Made by a program: the position numbers and the translations under genes. Source: Rhizomicrobium palustre (GTDB lineage: Bacteria > Pseudomonadota > Alphaproteobacteria > Micropepsales > Micropepsaceae). Taken from it: DNA of 64,000 nucleotides. The notes under the pieces are model-generated. The model did no database searches and was not told the origin of the DNA. It saw nothing but the letters and a program-made list of their open reading frames with translations. The stretch lies in assembly GCF_011761565.1 (NCBI RefSeq), contig NZ_JAASRM010000001.1, positions 806,139 to 870,138 on the forward strand. The letters are read 5' to 3'. This document shows positions 1-8,673 of this stretch, piece by piece (within the stretch, counting starts at the first letter, position 1; each line of letters begins with the position of its first letter).

Positions 1-667
1 TCTTGCCGAGCACGCCGATGGAATGGGCTTCGTCCACCAAAAGCCAGGACTGGAATTCGTCTTTAAGCTTCAGGATTTCCGGAAGGTTGGCGATGTCGCC
101 ATCCATCGAATAGAGGCTTTCCACCACGATCAGGCAGTTGCGATGATTGGCGCGCTGCTCGCTCAAGACGTGGCGCAGATGCTCCATGTCGTTATGGCGG
201 AATTCTACCGAGGTGGCCTTGCAGGAGCCGACGCCCGCCATAATCGAGTTATGGCTGAGCTCGTCATAGATAATCAGGTCGCGCTTGCCGAGCAGGTGCG
301 AAATCGTGGTGAGGTTGGTCAGATAACCCGACACCAGAGTGAGCGCGGATTCGGAGCCGACGAACTCCGCCAGGGCCTTTTCGAAGGTGCCATGAATGAG
401 GCGCTCACCACCCACTAGACGTGAACCCAGCGCACCAACGCCAACGCGGTCCAGCGCTTGATGCGCGGCGTCGCGAATCGCTGCGTGATCCGAAATCCCG
501 AGATAGTCGTAGTTCGCGAAACTGGTGAACGGACCACCGTCACGCTTGGCTTCAGCTTGCAGACGATCCAGCGGCGCGAAGAAGGGGTTGCCATTCTCCA
601 AAACCGAACTTCCGGCCAACCGCGCCCGCCGGACGATATGGCCCGCCAATGAGAAATCAGATGCCAT
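1..667 (-). CDS. Alpha-oxoamine synthase family protein, serine palmitoyltransferase-like (truncated at window edge)
   Basis: PLP-dependent enzyme of the AONS/ALAS/SPT family, which condenses an amino acid with an acyl thioester. Only the N-terminal 222 residues are in the window. Visible family landmarks are NYDYLG (52-57), a glycine-rich GVGALGSRLVGGE stretch (76-88), SGYLTN (113-118), DELSHNS (135-141), FRHND (156-160), SMDGDIA (187-193) and the PLP-contacting DEAHSIGV (212-219). The catalytic lysine lies beyond the edge. The ATG shares one base with the stop of the GT39 gene (TAATG), so the two are probably translationally coupled. The SRLVGGER-like stretch and the lipid/glycosyltransferase neighbours favour serine palmitoyltransferase over BioF; no biotin gene is nearby. 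The family call is firm, the substrate is inference. Confidence 0.82.
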   Translation of the reverse strand, partial: MASDFSLAGHIVRRARLAGSSVLENGNPFFAPLDRLQAEAKRDGGPFTSFANYDYLGISDHAAIRDAAHQALDRVGVGALGSRLVGGERLIHGTFEKALAEFVGSESALTLVSGYLTNLTTISHLLGKRDLIIYDELSHNSIMAGVGSCKATSVEFRHNDMEHLRHVLSEQRANHRNCLIVVESLYSMDGDIANLPEILKLKDEFQSWLLVDEAHSIGVLGK

Positions 668-2550
668 TACGCGTCCCAACCCCAAGTCTGTTCAATATGA
701 TAACCCAAGGAAACGAAAGCAAGTCCCGGCCAACCGCCATTTCCTTCTGCGAACCGGTAAAGCGGGCGAAGCCGTCCATAAAGGGGCTCCGGGCGCCGTG
801 TCTCTGCCGATTTCGGAACTGTGACAACTGGCTCAAATGTCCTCGCAGGGTCTCTTTCGAAGATGAACACGGTCTGAGTTAGACTCTCATAAGCGTTAAT
901 GTCAGGTCCCAAGGGCGCAGAGTAAGCGGACTTGCGAACCAACCGGTATGGGAGCCTCCCCGAGAACAGTGCACCAAAGTAGTTTCGCGCGTCCACGTCA
1001 AGTTGGGTCGCCCGGCCAACCTTTGGCACAATACGCCCCGTCCGGGGAAGCGTTAGATTGGATTCTAGGTAATCGCCGACCCAAAAGCCTGGAACCACCA
1101 AATAGCGCGGGTTGCGCGCCGCCACCAGCCCATATGCCTCTTTGATCTCTCTAACATGCGGCAAGGGATTGCGCGACTTCAAAGGCTTAGGCCCAACCCG
1201 GGTGAGCTGAACCCCCGCAGGAAAGCGCGGCAAATAAGCGTTCAAGCCATAGATTTCCACCCGATCACCGGCGCGAAAATGTGCCGCCATAAAGCGCTCC
1301 GCATCATAGCGCGGATCAGCGAGAAATGCCGCCGATATCCCGGCACAGGCGAAAAGCGCAATCCCAGCCGCCAGCCCCGCGACAGCCTGAACCGCGTGCT
1401 GCGTCCATTTTGGGCGTGATTTCAATAGCATCTCTAAGCCCAGCCCGATGTAGACCGCGAGAAAAACCGACTGAGGCAGAAAAAAACGAGGCTCGCTGCG
1501 CAGCGCGACGAAATTAAATGTCAGCGTGAAAGAAAGTATCGCGAGGAACGGCAGCAAGGCTGCAGCGCGGCCCTCCTTGCGGCTGACAGCAGAAAAAAGC
1601 CCAAACACAGCCAAGGCGGTGGCGAGAAGAGGGTAGTAGCGGCTGCTGAAACGCATCCCATCGCCCAAAAGCGCCAACCAACCAACCGGCCCGGATTGAT
1701 AGAGCTCATAATCGCGGCTGGCGGGACCGGTGAGAAACGCAATGCGTTCAGCAAAACCGTGCGGGTTGGTGAGCGCGCCATCAATCAACAAAAGCGCGAA
1801 TAATGCGACCCCACCCCATTTTGCGAGCATCGCAAGAATAGGGCGGGCAAAGCGGCGCGCCCAGGCATCGCTCGCGAACCACAAGGCCAAACCAGCCGGA
1901 ATGGATAAGAGAAACAGCGCATAGGTTTGGTCTTTGGTCGCCACCGCCGCCATGGCCGAGAGGGCCGCGCCGCGGACCACCGCGAGCTCATGCAACGCCA
2001 TCAGCCGGATGAAAAAATAAAGGCTGAGCGAAGCCCAGAACAGCGAGGGACCATCAAGGTTGGTGGCGACACCGTAATAGACCAGCGCCGCATTCAGCGC
2101 CAAAGCCGCGGAGGCAAAGAGCCCTGCCCGCTTGCCTGCCAGAACTTCCGCGATCTTACCCACCACCACGATGGTGCCGAGGGAAAAAGCGATCGAGAAG
2201 AGCCGCGCCACGACCGCGAAATAGGTCATGTACGGCACCTGGGTGATGGTGGCGATCACGTCCTGGGGGTGCAGGCTGGGAGCATGCGCGATGGCATAGA
2301 TGGCGACCGGCAGGCTCGGCAGCGCAAGCAAGAACATATGCAACGGGGGATAGGTGAAGTGGTGACCAGGGGTATAGGTCTCTGCCAGGCCGGTCAGAAA
2401 ATTGCGTGGCGCCACGCCGTCATCATCCCAGCCATCGGCACCCGGCAGCCCCCAGAACAGACCCGCGGCCCGCAGAAGCGCTGCGCCTAGAAGAATCCAG
2501 AACAGCGGCGAGCGCAGCCAAACGCGCAGGGATTTAGAAAGAGAGATCAT
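667..2550 (-). CDS. GT39/ArnT-like polytopic glycosyltransferase
   Basis: Predicted 627-residue inner-membrane GT-C transferase, the type that moves a sugar from a polyprenyl-phosphate donor to a lipid or protein acceptor on the periplasmic face. It has about ten hydrophobic segments, an acidic loop after the first one (GWDDDGVAPRNF, where GT-C enzymes keep their catalytic Asp) and a soluble C-terminal region of about 200 residues. A longer reading frame begins at 2589, but ATG 2550 overlaps the upstream stop as ATGA, so I chose it. It sits between a flippase-like membrane protein and the alpha-oxoamine synthase in one minus-strand operon, which suggests a lipid acceptor. The precise sugar and acceptor cannot be read from sequence. 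Confidence 0.75.
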   Translation of the reverse strand: MISLSKSLRVWLRSPLFWILLGAALLRAAGLFWGLPGADGWDDDGVAPRNFLTGLAETYTPGHHFTYPPLHMFLLALPSLPVAIYAIAHAPSLHPQDVIATITQVPYMTYFAVVARLFSIAFSLGTIVVVGKIAEVLAGKRAGLFASAALALNAALVYYGVATNLDGPSLFWASLSLYFFIRLMALHELAVVRGAALSAMAAVATKDQTYALFLLSIPAGLALWFASDAWARRFARPILAMLAKWGGVALFALLLIDGALTNPHGFAERIAFLTGPASRDYELYQSGPVGWLALLGDGMRFSSRYYPLLATALAVFGLFSAVSRKEGRAAALLPFLAILSFTLTFNFVALRSEPRFFLPQSVFLAVYIGLGLEMLLKSRPKWTQHAVQAVAGLAAGIALFACAGISAAFLADPRYDAERFMAAHFRAGDRVEIYGLNAYLPRFPAGVQLTRVGPKPLKSRNPLPHVREIKEAYGLVAARNPRYLVVPGFWVGDYLESNLTLPRTGRIVPKVGRATQLDVDARNYFGALFSGRLPYRLVRKSAYSAPLGPDINAYESLTQTVFIFERDPARTFEPVVTVPKSAETRRPEPLYGRLRPLYRFAEGNGGWPGLAFVSLGYHIEQTWGWDA

Positions 2551-3470
2551 GGCGCGACTGCACGGCGGCGCTGCGGCAATTGCTGCCACAGCCAGGGCCC
2601 GCCAACCACTACGATATCCTGCAGGCGATCAATCAAGGTCATGATCACCAGCACCGCCGCCACTTTCGGCGCGGAGATGTTCATTAAGCCCGCAGCAGCA
2701 ACGCCCACGCCGACAAAAATCAGTTCCTTGTTGGGCACCAGCGGCAGGCGGGTGACGAGCAGACGCAAAGCCACGAATTTCAGGCAATCACCAGATGTGG
2801 GCAACGCGCCGGAAAGCCACCAGCAGACATATTCGAGCCACATCACCGTCAGCGCACGGACGAAGTGCAAGGCGAAGGTGATCACCATGTCGCGGCGCGA
2901 GGTCTGGGTGAGTTTCTTATGGCCGAGAAACAGGGCCACGGCGAAAACCAGCGGCAGCGTGCCGGCCGCGACAATCCACCAAGTCCCGCGTGACACCACC
3001 GGAATTTTCACCACCCCCGCAAGGAGCAGAACCAGCAGCATCACCCATAACACGATGAGGCCAGCCGAAGCCGACAAGACACTGGAATCCTTCACCGCGT
3101 GCAGCAGCGTGGAATCCTTCACCTTCAAATTCTTCCGTGCCCAGAGGAAGAAATACACCTCGCCCGAATAATCGAGCATGATGGAGTTAAGGCAGCGCTT
3201 GCGCAGAAAAATCCATAAGGGCAATTGCCGCCCGACACCCAAGAGATTGCGATAAATGAACAGGTCGGCGATAGGCTGCACAAAAAACGGCACCAGCAGC
3301 ACCAAATAGAATGGCAGCGATCCCGGCCGGGAACGATAGATGTTCTCCCAGCCCACCTTGGTGAGCCACACCCCCACGATCACCAGAAGCAGCGCCGGCA
3401 CACCCCAATTGACAACGCGGCGCGCCTGTTTGCCCCAACGCGCATGGGCCGCCACGGCGGCAGCCTTCAT
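2547..3470 (-). CDS. Polytopic membrane protein, LPG-synthase-TM/UPF0104-like
   Basis: A 307-residue protein with about eight hydrophobic helices and a basic N-terminus (KAAAVAAHARWGKQARR). The overall layout, a long run of short-looped helices ending in a basic tail (PQRRRAVAP), resembles the flippase-like membrane domain of lysylphosphatidylglycerol synthases and UPF0104 proteins, but I see no diagnostic motif. It is first of a three-gene minus-strand operon, overlapping the GT39 gene by ATGA at 2547-2550. In that setting a role in lipid translocation or lipid-linked sugar handling is plausible. The function is unproven. Confidence 0.6.
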   Translation of the reverse strand: MKAAAVAAHARWGKQARRVVNWGVPALLLVIVGVWLTKVGWENIYRSRPGSLPFYLVLLVPFFVQPIADLFIYRNLLGVGRQLPLWIFLRKRCLNSIMLDYSGEVYFFLWARKNLKVKDSTLLHAVKDSSVLSASAGLIVLWVMLLVLLLAGVVKIPVVSRGTWWIVAAGTLPLVFAVALFLGHKKLTQTSRRDMVITFALHFVRALTVMWLEYVCWWLSGALPTSGDCLKFVALRLLVTRLPLVPNKELIFVGVGVAAAGLMNISAPKVAAVLVIMTLIDRLQDIVVVGGPWLWQQLPQRRRAVAP

Positions 3471-3644
3471 AGACTTCGCATGCGCGCCGAATTTGGATGT
3501 GAACGCGTTGGACAGAAGAGCCCCCGAAACAACAAGCCCGAATCAGCCGGGCGGGAATGTGCCAAATCGAATGCGTAGCCGCATAGGCGACGCGCCGGGA
3601 CACTACAATGTCCGCCCCGGCAAGACCAAGCCTGCAAAGGCTCG

Positions 3645-4397
3645 TTAGAACACTGACAGGATTGCCCGCACAACAGCGCGTGGAACCAGCTTGGACAAGC
3701 CCAAAATCATGGAAAATTGCCAAGGAAGGACGATATGCCTGCGCCCTTTCGCCAATCTTCGCGCGATAATTGCTGCCGCCTGATCCGCACTGATCAAGAA
3801 CGGACGCGGTTCATTAAGCGATTGGCTCATCGGCGTATCGATAAAACCCGGCGCAACAAGCGTTACGGCAACACCGTGGCGGCGAAGCCGCAGTGACAGT
3901 GCTTGCGCAAACATCTCAAGCCCCGCCTTAGAGCCTGAATAAAGCGGCGCCATGGGCAAGGGAAATGCGGCAGCTACTGAACCGACGAGAACGATGTGGC
4001 CCTTTTTGCGCGCCGCCATGGGCCCGGCGACGACATTGGCGCCGATACAGGGCGCAGTGAAATTCACCCCCGCCATCAGCTCGGCATGGCGCGCATCTTG
4101 GCCCACTCGGTCCTTAGGAAGGCTGCCGCCAAGACCGGCATTGAAGATGGCAAGATCCAAAGGATGGGCCGCATCCGCCTCTTCGAGCGCGATCACAAAT
4201 TTGGAATATTCTGTAACATCAAACGCGCGCGTGACCACAGTCGCGCCGCGCGCGCGACATTCTTCGGCCACAGCGGCGAGGCGATCGCCATCGCGACCCC
4301 AGAGATTCAGGATTTTTCCGGGGGCTGCGTAATGGCGGGCAAGCGCCGCACCGATGCCGCTGGAGGCGCCCGTGATGAGAATGGAAGCGAAAGTCAT
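3645..4397 (-). CDS. Short-chain dehydrogenase/reductase
   Basis: Classical SDR of 250 residues with a Rossmann fold. The nucleotide-binding TGASSGIG is at 9-16, NAG at 86-88, catalytic Ser140 in VLVGS, Tyr153 and Lys157 in YSGSK. The hydrophobic C-terminal helix (FSMILGLSKLVPRAVVRAILSVF region) could hold it at the membrane, as in lipid-modifying SDRs such as 3-ketosphinganine reductases. It lies 174 bases upstream of the flippase/GT39/alpha-oxoamine synthase operon on the same strand and is divergent from the GT4 genes. A reductase of a keto-lipid made by the alpha-oxoamine synthase is an attractive but unproven role. The SDR call itself is certain. Confidence 0.85.
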   Translation of the reverse strand: MTFASILITGASSGIGAALARHYAAPGKILNLWGRDGDRLAAVAEECRARGATVVTRAFDVTEYSKFVIALEEADAAHPLDLAIFNAGLGGSLPKDRVGQDARHAELMAGVNFTAPCIGANVVAGPMAARKKGHIVLVGSVAAAFPLPMAPLYSGSKAGLEMFAQALSLRLRRHGVAVTLVAPGFIDTPMSQSLNEPRPFLISADQAAAIIARRLAKGRRHIVLPWQFSMILGLSKLVPRAVVRAILSVF

Positions 4398-4442
4398 GAC
4401 CCGAAGCGGTTAACGGTTCCGCGTGTTGTGGTTGACAAAGCC

Positions 4443-5705
4443 ATGGCCCCGACCTCTTGTAAAGCCCGGGTGGACCCCAGAACTGAAATCATCGATCGAA
4501 TATCACGCGTGAACGCCTTAGAGAAATTCACCTTCAGCGCAAACCACCGCGCGGCCGATGGGCCTTTGCGCGTGGTGATCATTGCGACCTCTTACAATTA
4601 CATTCGCGACGGCGTGGCGCTGACGCTGAACCGGCTGGTCAGCTATCTCGAGCGTCACGGCGTGGAGGTGCTGATCTTCGCCCCCGTGGCCAAGACTCCC
4701 GCTCTCAAACATGCCGGCACGCTGATCCCCGTCCCCTCGATCCCGGCGCCTGGCCGCCCCGAATATCGCTGCGCCGCGCCCTTGCCGAAATCGGCACGCG
4801 AGAAGATTGCCGCCTTCAAGCCGCATCTGATGCATATCGCCATGGCGCCCGACCTCCTTGGGTATAGCGCGATCAAGTTAGCCAAGAAGCTCGGTATTCC
4901 TTTGGTCGCGTCTTATCACACGCGCTACGAAACCTATCTCAAGCATTATCCCGGCTCGAGCATTATCGAAGGCCTGTTGAAGTCCTATCTGAAATTCGCC
5001 TATGGCTCGGCGCAGGAAGTCTATGTGCCCAGCCCCTCCATGGTGGATATTCTGCGGGCGGACGGTTTGCGCGATAATTTCAAGCTCTGGCCGCGCGGCG
5101 TCGATACAGACCTGTTCCATCCGAACAAGCGCAATAGCGGCTTCCGTGAACGCCATGGCTTTGGGACTGACGATTTCGTCGTCAGCTTCGTCTCCCGGCT
5201 TGTGCGCGAGAAGGAACTCGACAGCGTAATCGCCACAGCCAAGGCGCTGGAAGAAAAAGCGGTCCCCCATGAGATGCTGATCGTCGGCGACGGACCTGAT
5301 CGCGAGATGATGCAAAGCGCGCTGCCGAACGCCATCTTCACCGGCCAGCTCCATGGCGAAGCCCTGGCGGAAGCCTATGCGGCGGGCGATGCCTTCCTTT
5401 TCCCGAGCGAGACAGAAACCTTTGGCAATGTCACGCTGGAAGCCATGGCCTCGGGCCTGCCTGCCCTTTGCGCCGATGCCAGCGGCAGCCGCTCGCTGGT
5501 ACTTGATGGCGAAACGGGCTATCTCGTTGCGCCGCGCGACGTTGAAGGTTTCGCGGACCGGCTTGGCGGGCTTGCCGCCGACACTTCGCTGCGCACAAAA
5601 ATGGGACGGGCTGCGCGCGCAAGAGCACAGAATTTTTCCTGGGATGATTGCATGGGACGTATGCTGAGCTATTACCAGGCGATTGCCGGTGAGAGGCAGG
5701 CATGA
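4443..5705 (+). CDS. GT4-family glycosyltransferase (first of pair)
   Basis: Retaining GT-B glycosyltransferase of about 420 residues, cytoplasmic, using a nucleotide-sugar donor. The N-terminal Rossmann domain shows the ligand loop IATSYNYIRDGVA and the acceptor-side ASYHTRYETY motif typical of GT4 mannosyl/glucosyltransferases. The C-terminal domain has VSRLVREKELDSVI and the donor-binding E-x7-E motif in SETETFGNVTLEAMASG near residues 320-337. The frame is open back to 3996, but that part is antisense to the SDR. ATG 4443 is the first start clear of it; GTG 4509 is an alternative, and neither has a strong Shine-Dalgarno. The stop overlaps the next glycosyltransferase as ATGA, so the two work as a unit. 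Confidence 0.85.
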   Translation: MAPTSCKARVDPRTEIIDRISRVNALEKFTFSANHRAADGPLRVVIIATSYNYIRDGVALTLNRLVSYLERHGVEVLIFAPVAKTPALKHAGTLIPVPSIPAPGRPEYRCAAPLPKSAREKIAAFKPHLMHIAMAPDLLGYSAIKLAKKLGIPLVASYHTRYETYLKHYPGSSIIEGLLKSYLKFAYGSAQEVYVPSPSMVDILRADGLRDNFKLWPRGVDTDLFHPNKRNSGFRERHGFGTDDFVVSFVSRLVREKELDSVIATAKALEEKAVPHEMLIVGDGPDREMMQSALPNAIFTGQLHGEALAEAYAAGDAFLFPSETETFGNVTLEAMASGLPALCADASGSRSLVLDGETGYLVAPRDVEGFADRLGGLAADTSLRTKMGRAARARAQNFSWDDCMGRMLSYYQAIAGERQA

Positions 5706-6922
5706 AAATCGTCGACATCTCCGAATTCTACTCCCCAACCGGGGGCGGCGTGCGCCAGTATGTCGATCAGAAATTCGCCGCAGCTTCGCGCCATGGCCAT
5801 AGCCTTTCGGTGATCGCTCCGGGCACGGAAGATCGCATCGAAACGCGCGCAGGCGGCAAGATCATCTGGATCAAGACCCCGCAGCTTCCGCTCGATCCCA
5901 ATTACCGCATGTTCTGGGGCAAGGAGGCGGTGTTCGCCGCCATCGACGCGGAAAAGCCCGACATCCTGGAAGGCTCCTCGCCCTGGCGCGGCGGCTGGCT
6001 GGCGGCCAAATGGCCCGGCAATGCGGTGAAGATGCTGTTCATGCATGCTGACCCGGTGGCGGTCTATCCCCAAACGCTTTTGGCCGGAAAGCTCAGCCCG
6101 AAGAACATCGACATGCTGTTCGGCTGGTATTGGGCTTATTTGCGCAATCTCAACAGCCATTTCGATGGCTGCGTGGTGGCGGGTTCCTGGCTCGCCAAAC
6201 GCTTCCAGCGCTACGGCCTGAAGAACCTGCATGTGGCTCCGTTTGGCGTGGAGACCAGCCGCTTTCATCCAGGCCTGCGCGATGAGGCCTTGCGCACCGA
6301 GATGCTGGCACAATGTGGCCTTGGCCCTGACGCCGCGCTGGTGCTGAATGTTGGCCGCCATCACCCCGAGAAGCGCGTTCCCACCCTGATCGAGATCGTG
6401 AAGCTGGCGCAAAAGGACCACAAAATCGGGTTCTTCGTGGTCGGCGACGGCTTCATTCACAACACGATCAAAGCAAAGGCCGATACGGTACCGAATGTGC
6501 ATCTGGCCGGCTGGGTGAAGGATCGAGAGCTTGTCGCCCGCATGCTGGCCAGCGCAGATGTCATCCTGCATGGCTCCAGCGCGGAGACCTATGGTTTTGC
6601 GGTGGCCGAAGGGTTGTGCTGCGGCACGCCGGTGGTGGTGCCCGATAGCGGCGGCGCTGCTGATCTTGCCGCGCCTGCCTATGCCGAAACCTATACGCCG
6701 GGCGAAGCCGAAGATGGCGCACGGGCGCTTTCAAAAATTCTGATCCGAGACCGTGCTGTGCTCTCGCGCGCGGCAGTGACTGCCGCCCAGGAGCGGATCG
6801 GTGATTTGGATGGCCATTTCGACAAGCTGTTTGCCCTGTTCGAAAGCCAGCTCACCAAACCTATTCGCCTGCGTGAACCCGTGATTTGCGAGGATGCGTA
6901 TGTTTCCCCGGAACATGTTTAA
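5702..6922 (+). CDS. GT4-family glycosyltransferase (second of pair)
   Basis: A 406-residue GT-B enzyme. The N-terminus has the GT4 signature DISEFYSPTGGGVRQYV (glycine-rich acceptor loop), and the C-terminal domain has LNVGRHHPEKR followed by the E-x7-E donor motif in SSAETYGFAVAEGLCCG. It is translationally coupled to the preceding GT4 gene (ATGA) and its end overlaps the start of the DUF4833 gene. Two successive GT4 enzymes suggest sequential addition of two sugars to one cytoplasmic acceptor, probably the lipid made by the neighbouring genes. Substrates are not predictable from sequence. Confidence 0.86.
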   Translation: MKIVDISEFYSPTGGGVRQYVDQKFAAASRHGHSLSVIAPGTEDRIETRAGGKIIWIKTPQLPLDPNYRMFWGKEAVFAAIDAEKPDILEGSSPWRGGWLAAKWPGNAVKMLFMHADPVAVYPQTLLAGKLSPKNIDMLFGWYWAYLRNLNSHFDGCVVAGSWLAKRFQRYGLKNLHVAPFGVETSRFHPGLRDEALRTEMLAQCGLGPDAALVLNVGRHHPEKRVPTLIEIVKLAQKDHKIGFFVVGDGFIHNTIKAKADTVPNVHLAGWVKDRELVARMLASADVILHGSSAETYGFAVAEGLCCGTPVVVPDSGGAADLAAPAYAETYTPGEAEDGARALSKILIRDRAVLSRAAVTAAQERIGDLDGHFDKLFALFESQLTKPIRLREPVICEDAYVSPEHV

Positions 6923-7484
6923 GTCTCTTGCGCTCGCCCTTCTTCTCGCCGTGCCCGCGATGGCCGCGACCAGCAAAAGCGAGGTCAAGGAACTCGACAA
7001 GATTCCGCGGCTGCATCCCGAATATCCCCTGCCCGCAGAGCCGAATCAGGTTTTCTACATCGAGCGCTCATCCAACTCGAACACGGTGATTTATGCTGCC
7101 AATCTCGACAAGGACGGCAAGCTTCAGAAGGATGAGCCGATCACCGCTTTCTGGCGCTGGTACAATGTCGATGGGCACAAGAAATCGCTGAACTTCGTCG
7201 AGCGCATGATGGCCTATGGAATCAAATCGGTGAAGCATGATGGGCCGAACGGCAGCTATAGCTTCAAGGTAGCCGCCATGCCCGAGCGCACGCTCTATAT
7301 CGGGCTCGATGCCAAGGGGACGCCGGAAGTGTTCACCAAATTCGGCAATCGCTGGGCGACGATTTCCTATATCTACCTGGAAGTCGTCGATAAGGGCCTG
7401 ATGCCCGATGTGCCCTCACTAGACCTTTTCGGCATCGATCGCGAAAACGGTAAGGCCTTGCACGAGCACATCACCCGGCAGTGA
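6900..7484 (+). CDS. DUF4833-family secreted protein
   Basis: About 194 residues starting with a Sec signal peptide (basic FPRNMFK, hydrophobic LALALLLAVP, AMAA cleavage region). The mature part resembles DUF4833: FYIERSSNSNTVIYAANLDKDG, then a W-R-Y core (ITAFWRWYNVDG) and a YIYLEV strand. I chose ATG 6900 because GAGG lies six bases upstream; ATG 6894 is also possible. The start overlaps the upstream GT4 gene by 23 bases, implying coupled expression, and the end overlaps the convergent LptG gene by 14 bases. The family's function is unknown. Placement between lipid glycosyltransferases and LptBFG points to the periplasmic or outer-membrane side of the same pathway. Confidence 0.7.
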   Translation: MFPRNMFKSLALALLLAVPAMAATSKSEVKELDKIPRLHPEYPLPAEPNQVFYIERSSNSNTVIYAANLDKDGKLQKDEPITAFWRWYNVDGHKKSLNFVERMMAYGIKSVKHDGPNGSYSFKVAAMPERTLYIGLDAKGTPEVFTKFGNRWATISYIYLEVVDKGLMPDVPSLDLFGIDRENGKALHEHITRQ

Positions 7485-8673
7485 TCCGTTTGCGCTGGCG
7501 CTCGCAGACATAGAGCACAATACCCGTCGCGGTGAACAAGATCACCGGCACGGTGAAGCCTGCAAAGAGCGGCGGGATGAAGCCGTTCTGGCCCATGATC
7601 AGGCAAGCCTTGATGGCGAAATGGGCCATATAGCCACCGAAGACAATACCGATGAGCTGCGGCGCCGAAGTGCCATAAGCGAGGAACAGCATCGCCAGGG
7701 AGGCCGCAAGCAAGGCCATGCCCATGGGCAATAGCGCCCCCGCCAAGACCACATAAAGCCGTGTTTCGTATTGGCCATGCGCATCCGGCACTGCATCGGA
7801 GGCCGCAAGCTTGGCCAGGACCGGCAGCGGGATATATTGCGGCACCAGATTGTACCAGCTGAGCCATAACGGATCGAGATTGAGCGCGACGACGCGCTCA
7901 TCGAATGGCTGCATCACCTGACGCCCGGAAATACCAAAACGCGGTCCGCCATTGCTGCCGGCCTGCCAAAACTGACCGTTCAGAAGATGCCAGCGACCGT
8001 TTTCATACTGCGCTACGGGTGCGGTGTAGACCTCTAGAATGCGCCCTTCGAGATCGCGCCTGAACAGCGCCACATCATGCAGCACTGGCGGCGGGCCGTA
8101 TTGAATCTGGGCTTTCAACAAGCCTTCCGGCAAAGCGATCCAAGCGGGTTTGGAGAGCGTGTTACGGTCCAACGTTTCGCCATCACGGCCCAAACGCTCG
8201 CGCATCTGAATGCCCATCGAGGCGGGACCGAGCGCTGCATCCATAGTGAAATCGGTGGCCCCCAAAAGCAGACCCAGAAACAGCGCCGGCGCAAGGCATT
8301 GAATAGGAGAACGGCCGCTATTCCAGATCAGCATACGCTCGCCCGATTGGGTATGGGCGACCTCGGCCCACAACACACCGATAAAAGTCGCGAAGGGCAC
8401 CAGCGGCGAGATGATGCCCGGCGTGCGCAACAGCGCGAAACGGGCAATGGCGAGCGTTGCTGAAAACGCATCCGAGCCGGTGGCGGCGATCTGCTGGAAT
8501 TGCGGCCACAGATCGATGGTCAGCCCGATGGCGAGCAGGATCGACGTGACCGTCAGCACATTGCGGATATAGCTGTTCAGCATATACCAGGTGTGACGGC
8601 CAAAGGGCGCCAGCACGATGCGCGCGCTCTTGGTTTTGTTCGCCGTCGGGCTTGTGGTCATGTCTGTGATCAT
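7471..8673 (-). CDS. lptG: LptG-like permease (YjgP/YjgQ family)
   Basis: Inner-membrane subunit of an Lpt-type ABC exporter, 400 residues. It has the family layout: three hydrophobic helices near the N-terminus (from about residue 35 in YIRNVLTVTSILLAIGLTI), a large periplasmic beta-jellyroll-like domain in the middle, and three C-terminal helices. The start ATG 8673 overlaps the LptF stop as ATGA. In canonical systems LptF and LptG each contribute a lateral gate and pass lipid to LptC and the periplasmic bridge; no LptC or LptA gene is visible here. This may be a paralogue dedicated to the lipid made by this island rather than the LPS exporter; the genome must be checked for a second lptFG pair. 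Confidence 0.8.
   Translation of the reverse strand: MITDMTTSPTANKTKSARIVLAPFGRHTWYMLNSYIRNVLTVTSILLAIGLTIDLWPQFQQIAATGSDAFSATLAIARFALLRTPGIISPLVPFATFIGVLWAEVAHTQSGERMLIWNSGRSPIQCLAPALFLGLLLGATDFTMDAALGPASMGIQMRERLGRDGETLDRNTLSKPAWIALPEGLLKAQIQYGPPPVLHDVALFRRDLEGRILEVYTAPVAQYENGRWHLLNGQFWQAGSNGGPRFGISGRQVMQPFDERVVALNLDPLWLSWYNLVPQYIPLPVLAKLAASDAVPDAHGQYETRLYVVLAGALLPMGMALLAASLAMLFLAYGTSAPQLIGIVFGGYMAHFAIKACLIMGQNGFIPPLFAGFTVPVILFTATGIVLYVCERQRKRITAG

Noticed and set aside
23..824. Short plus-strand frames at the left edge
   Set aside because: They are antisense to the alpha-oxoamine synthase and the GT39 gene, whose reading is coherent.
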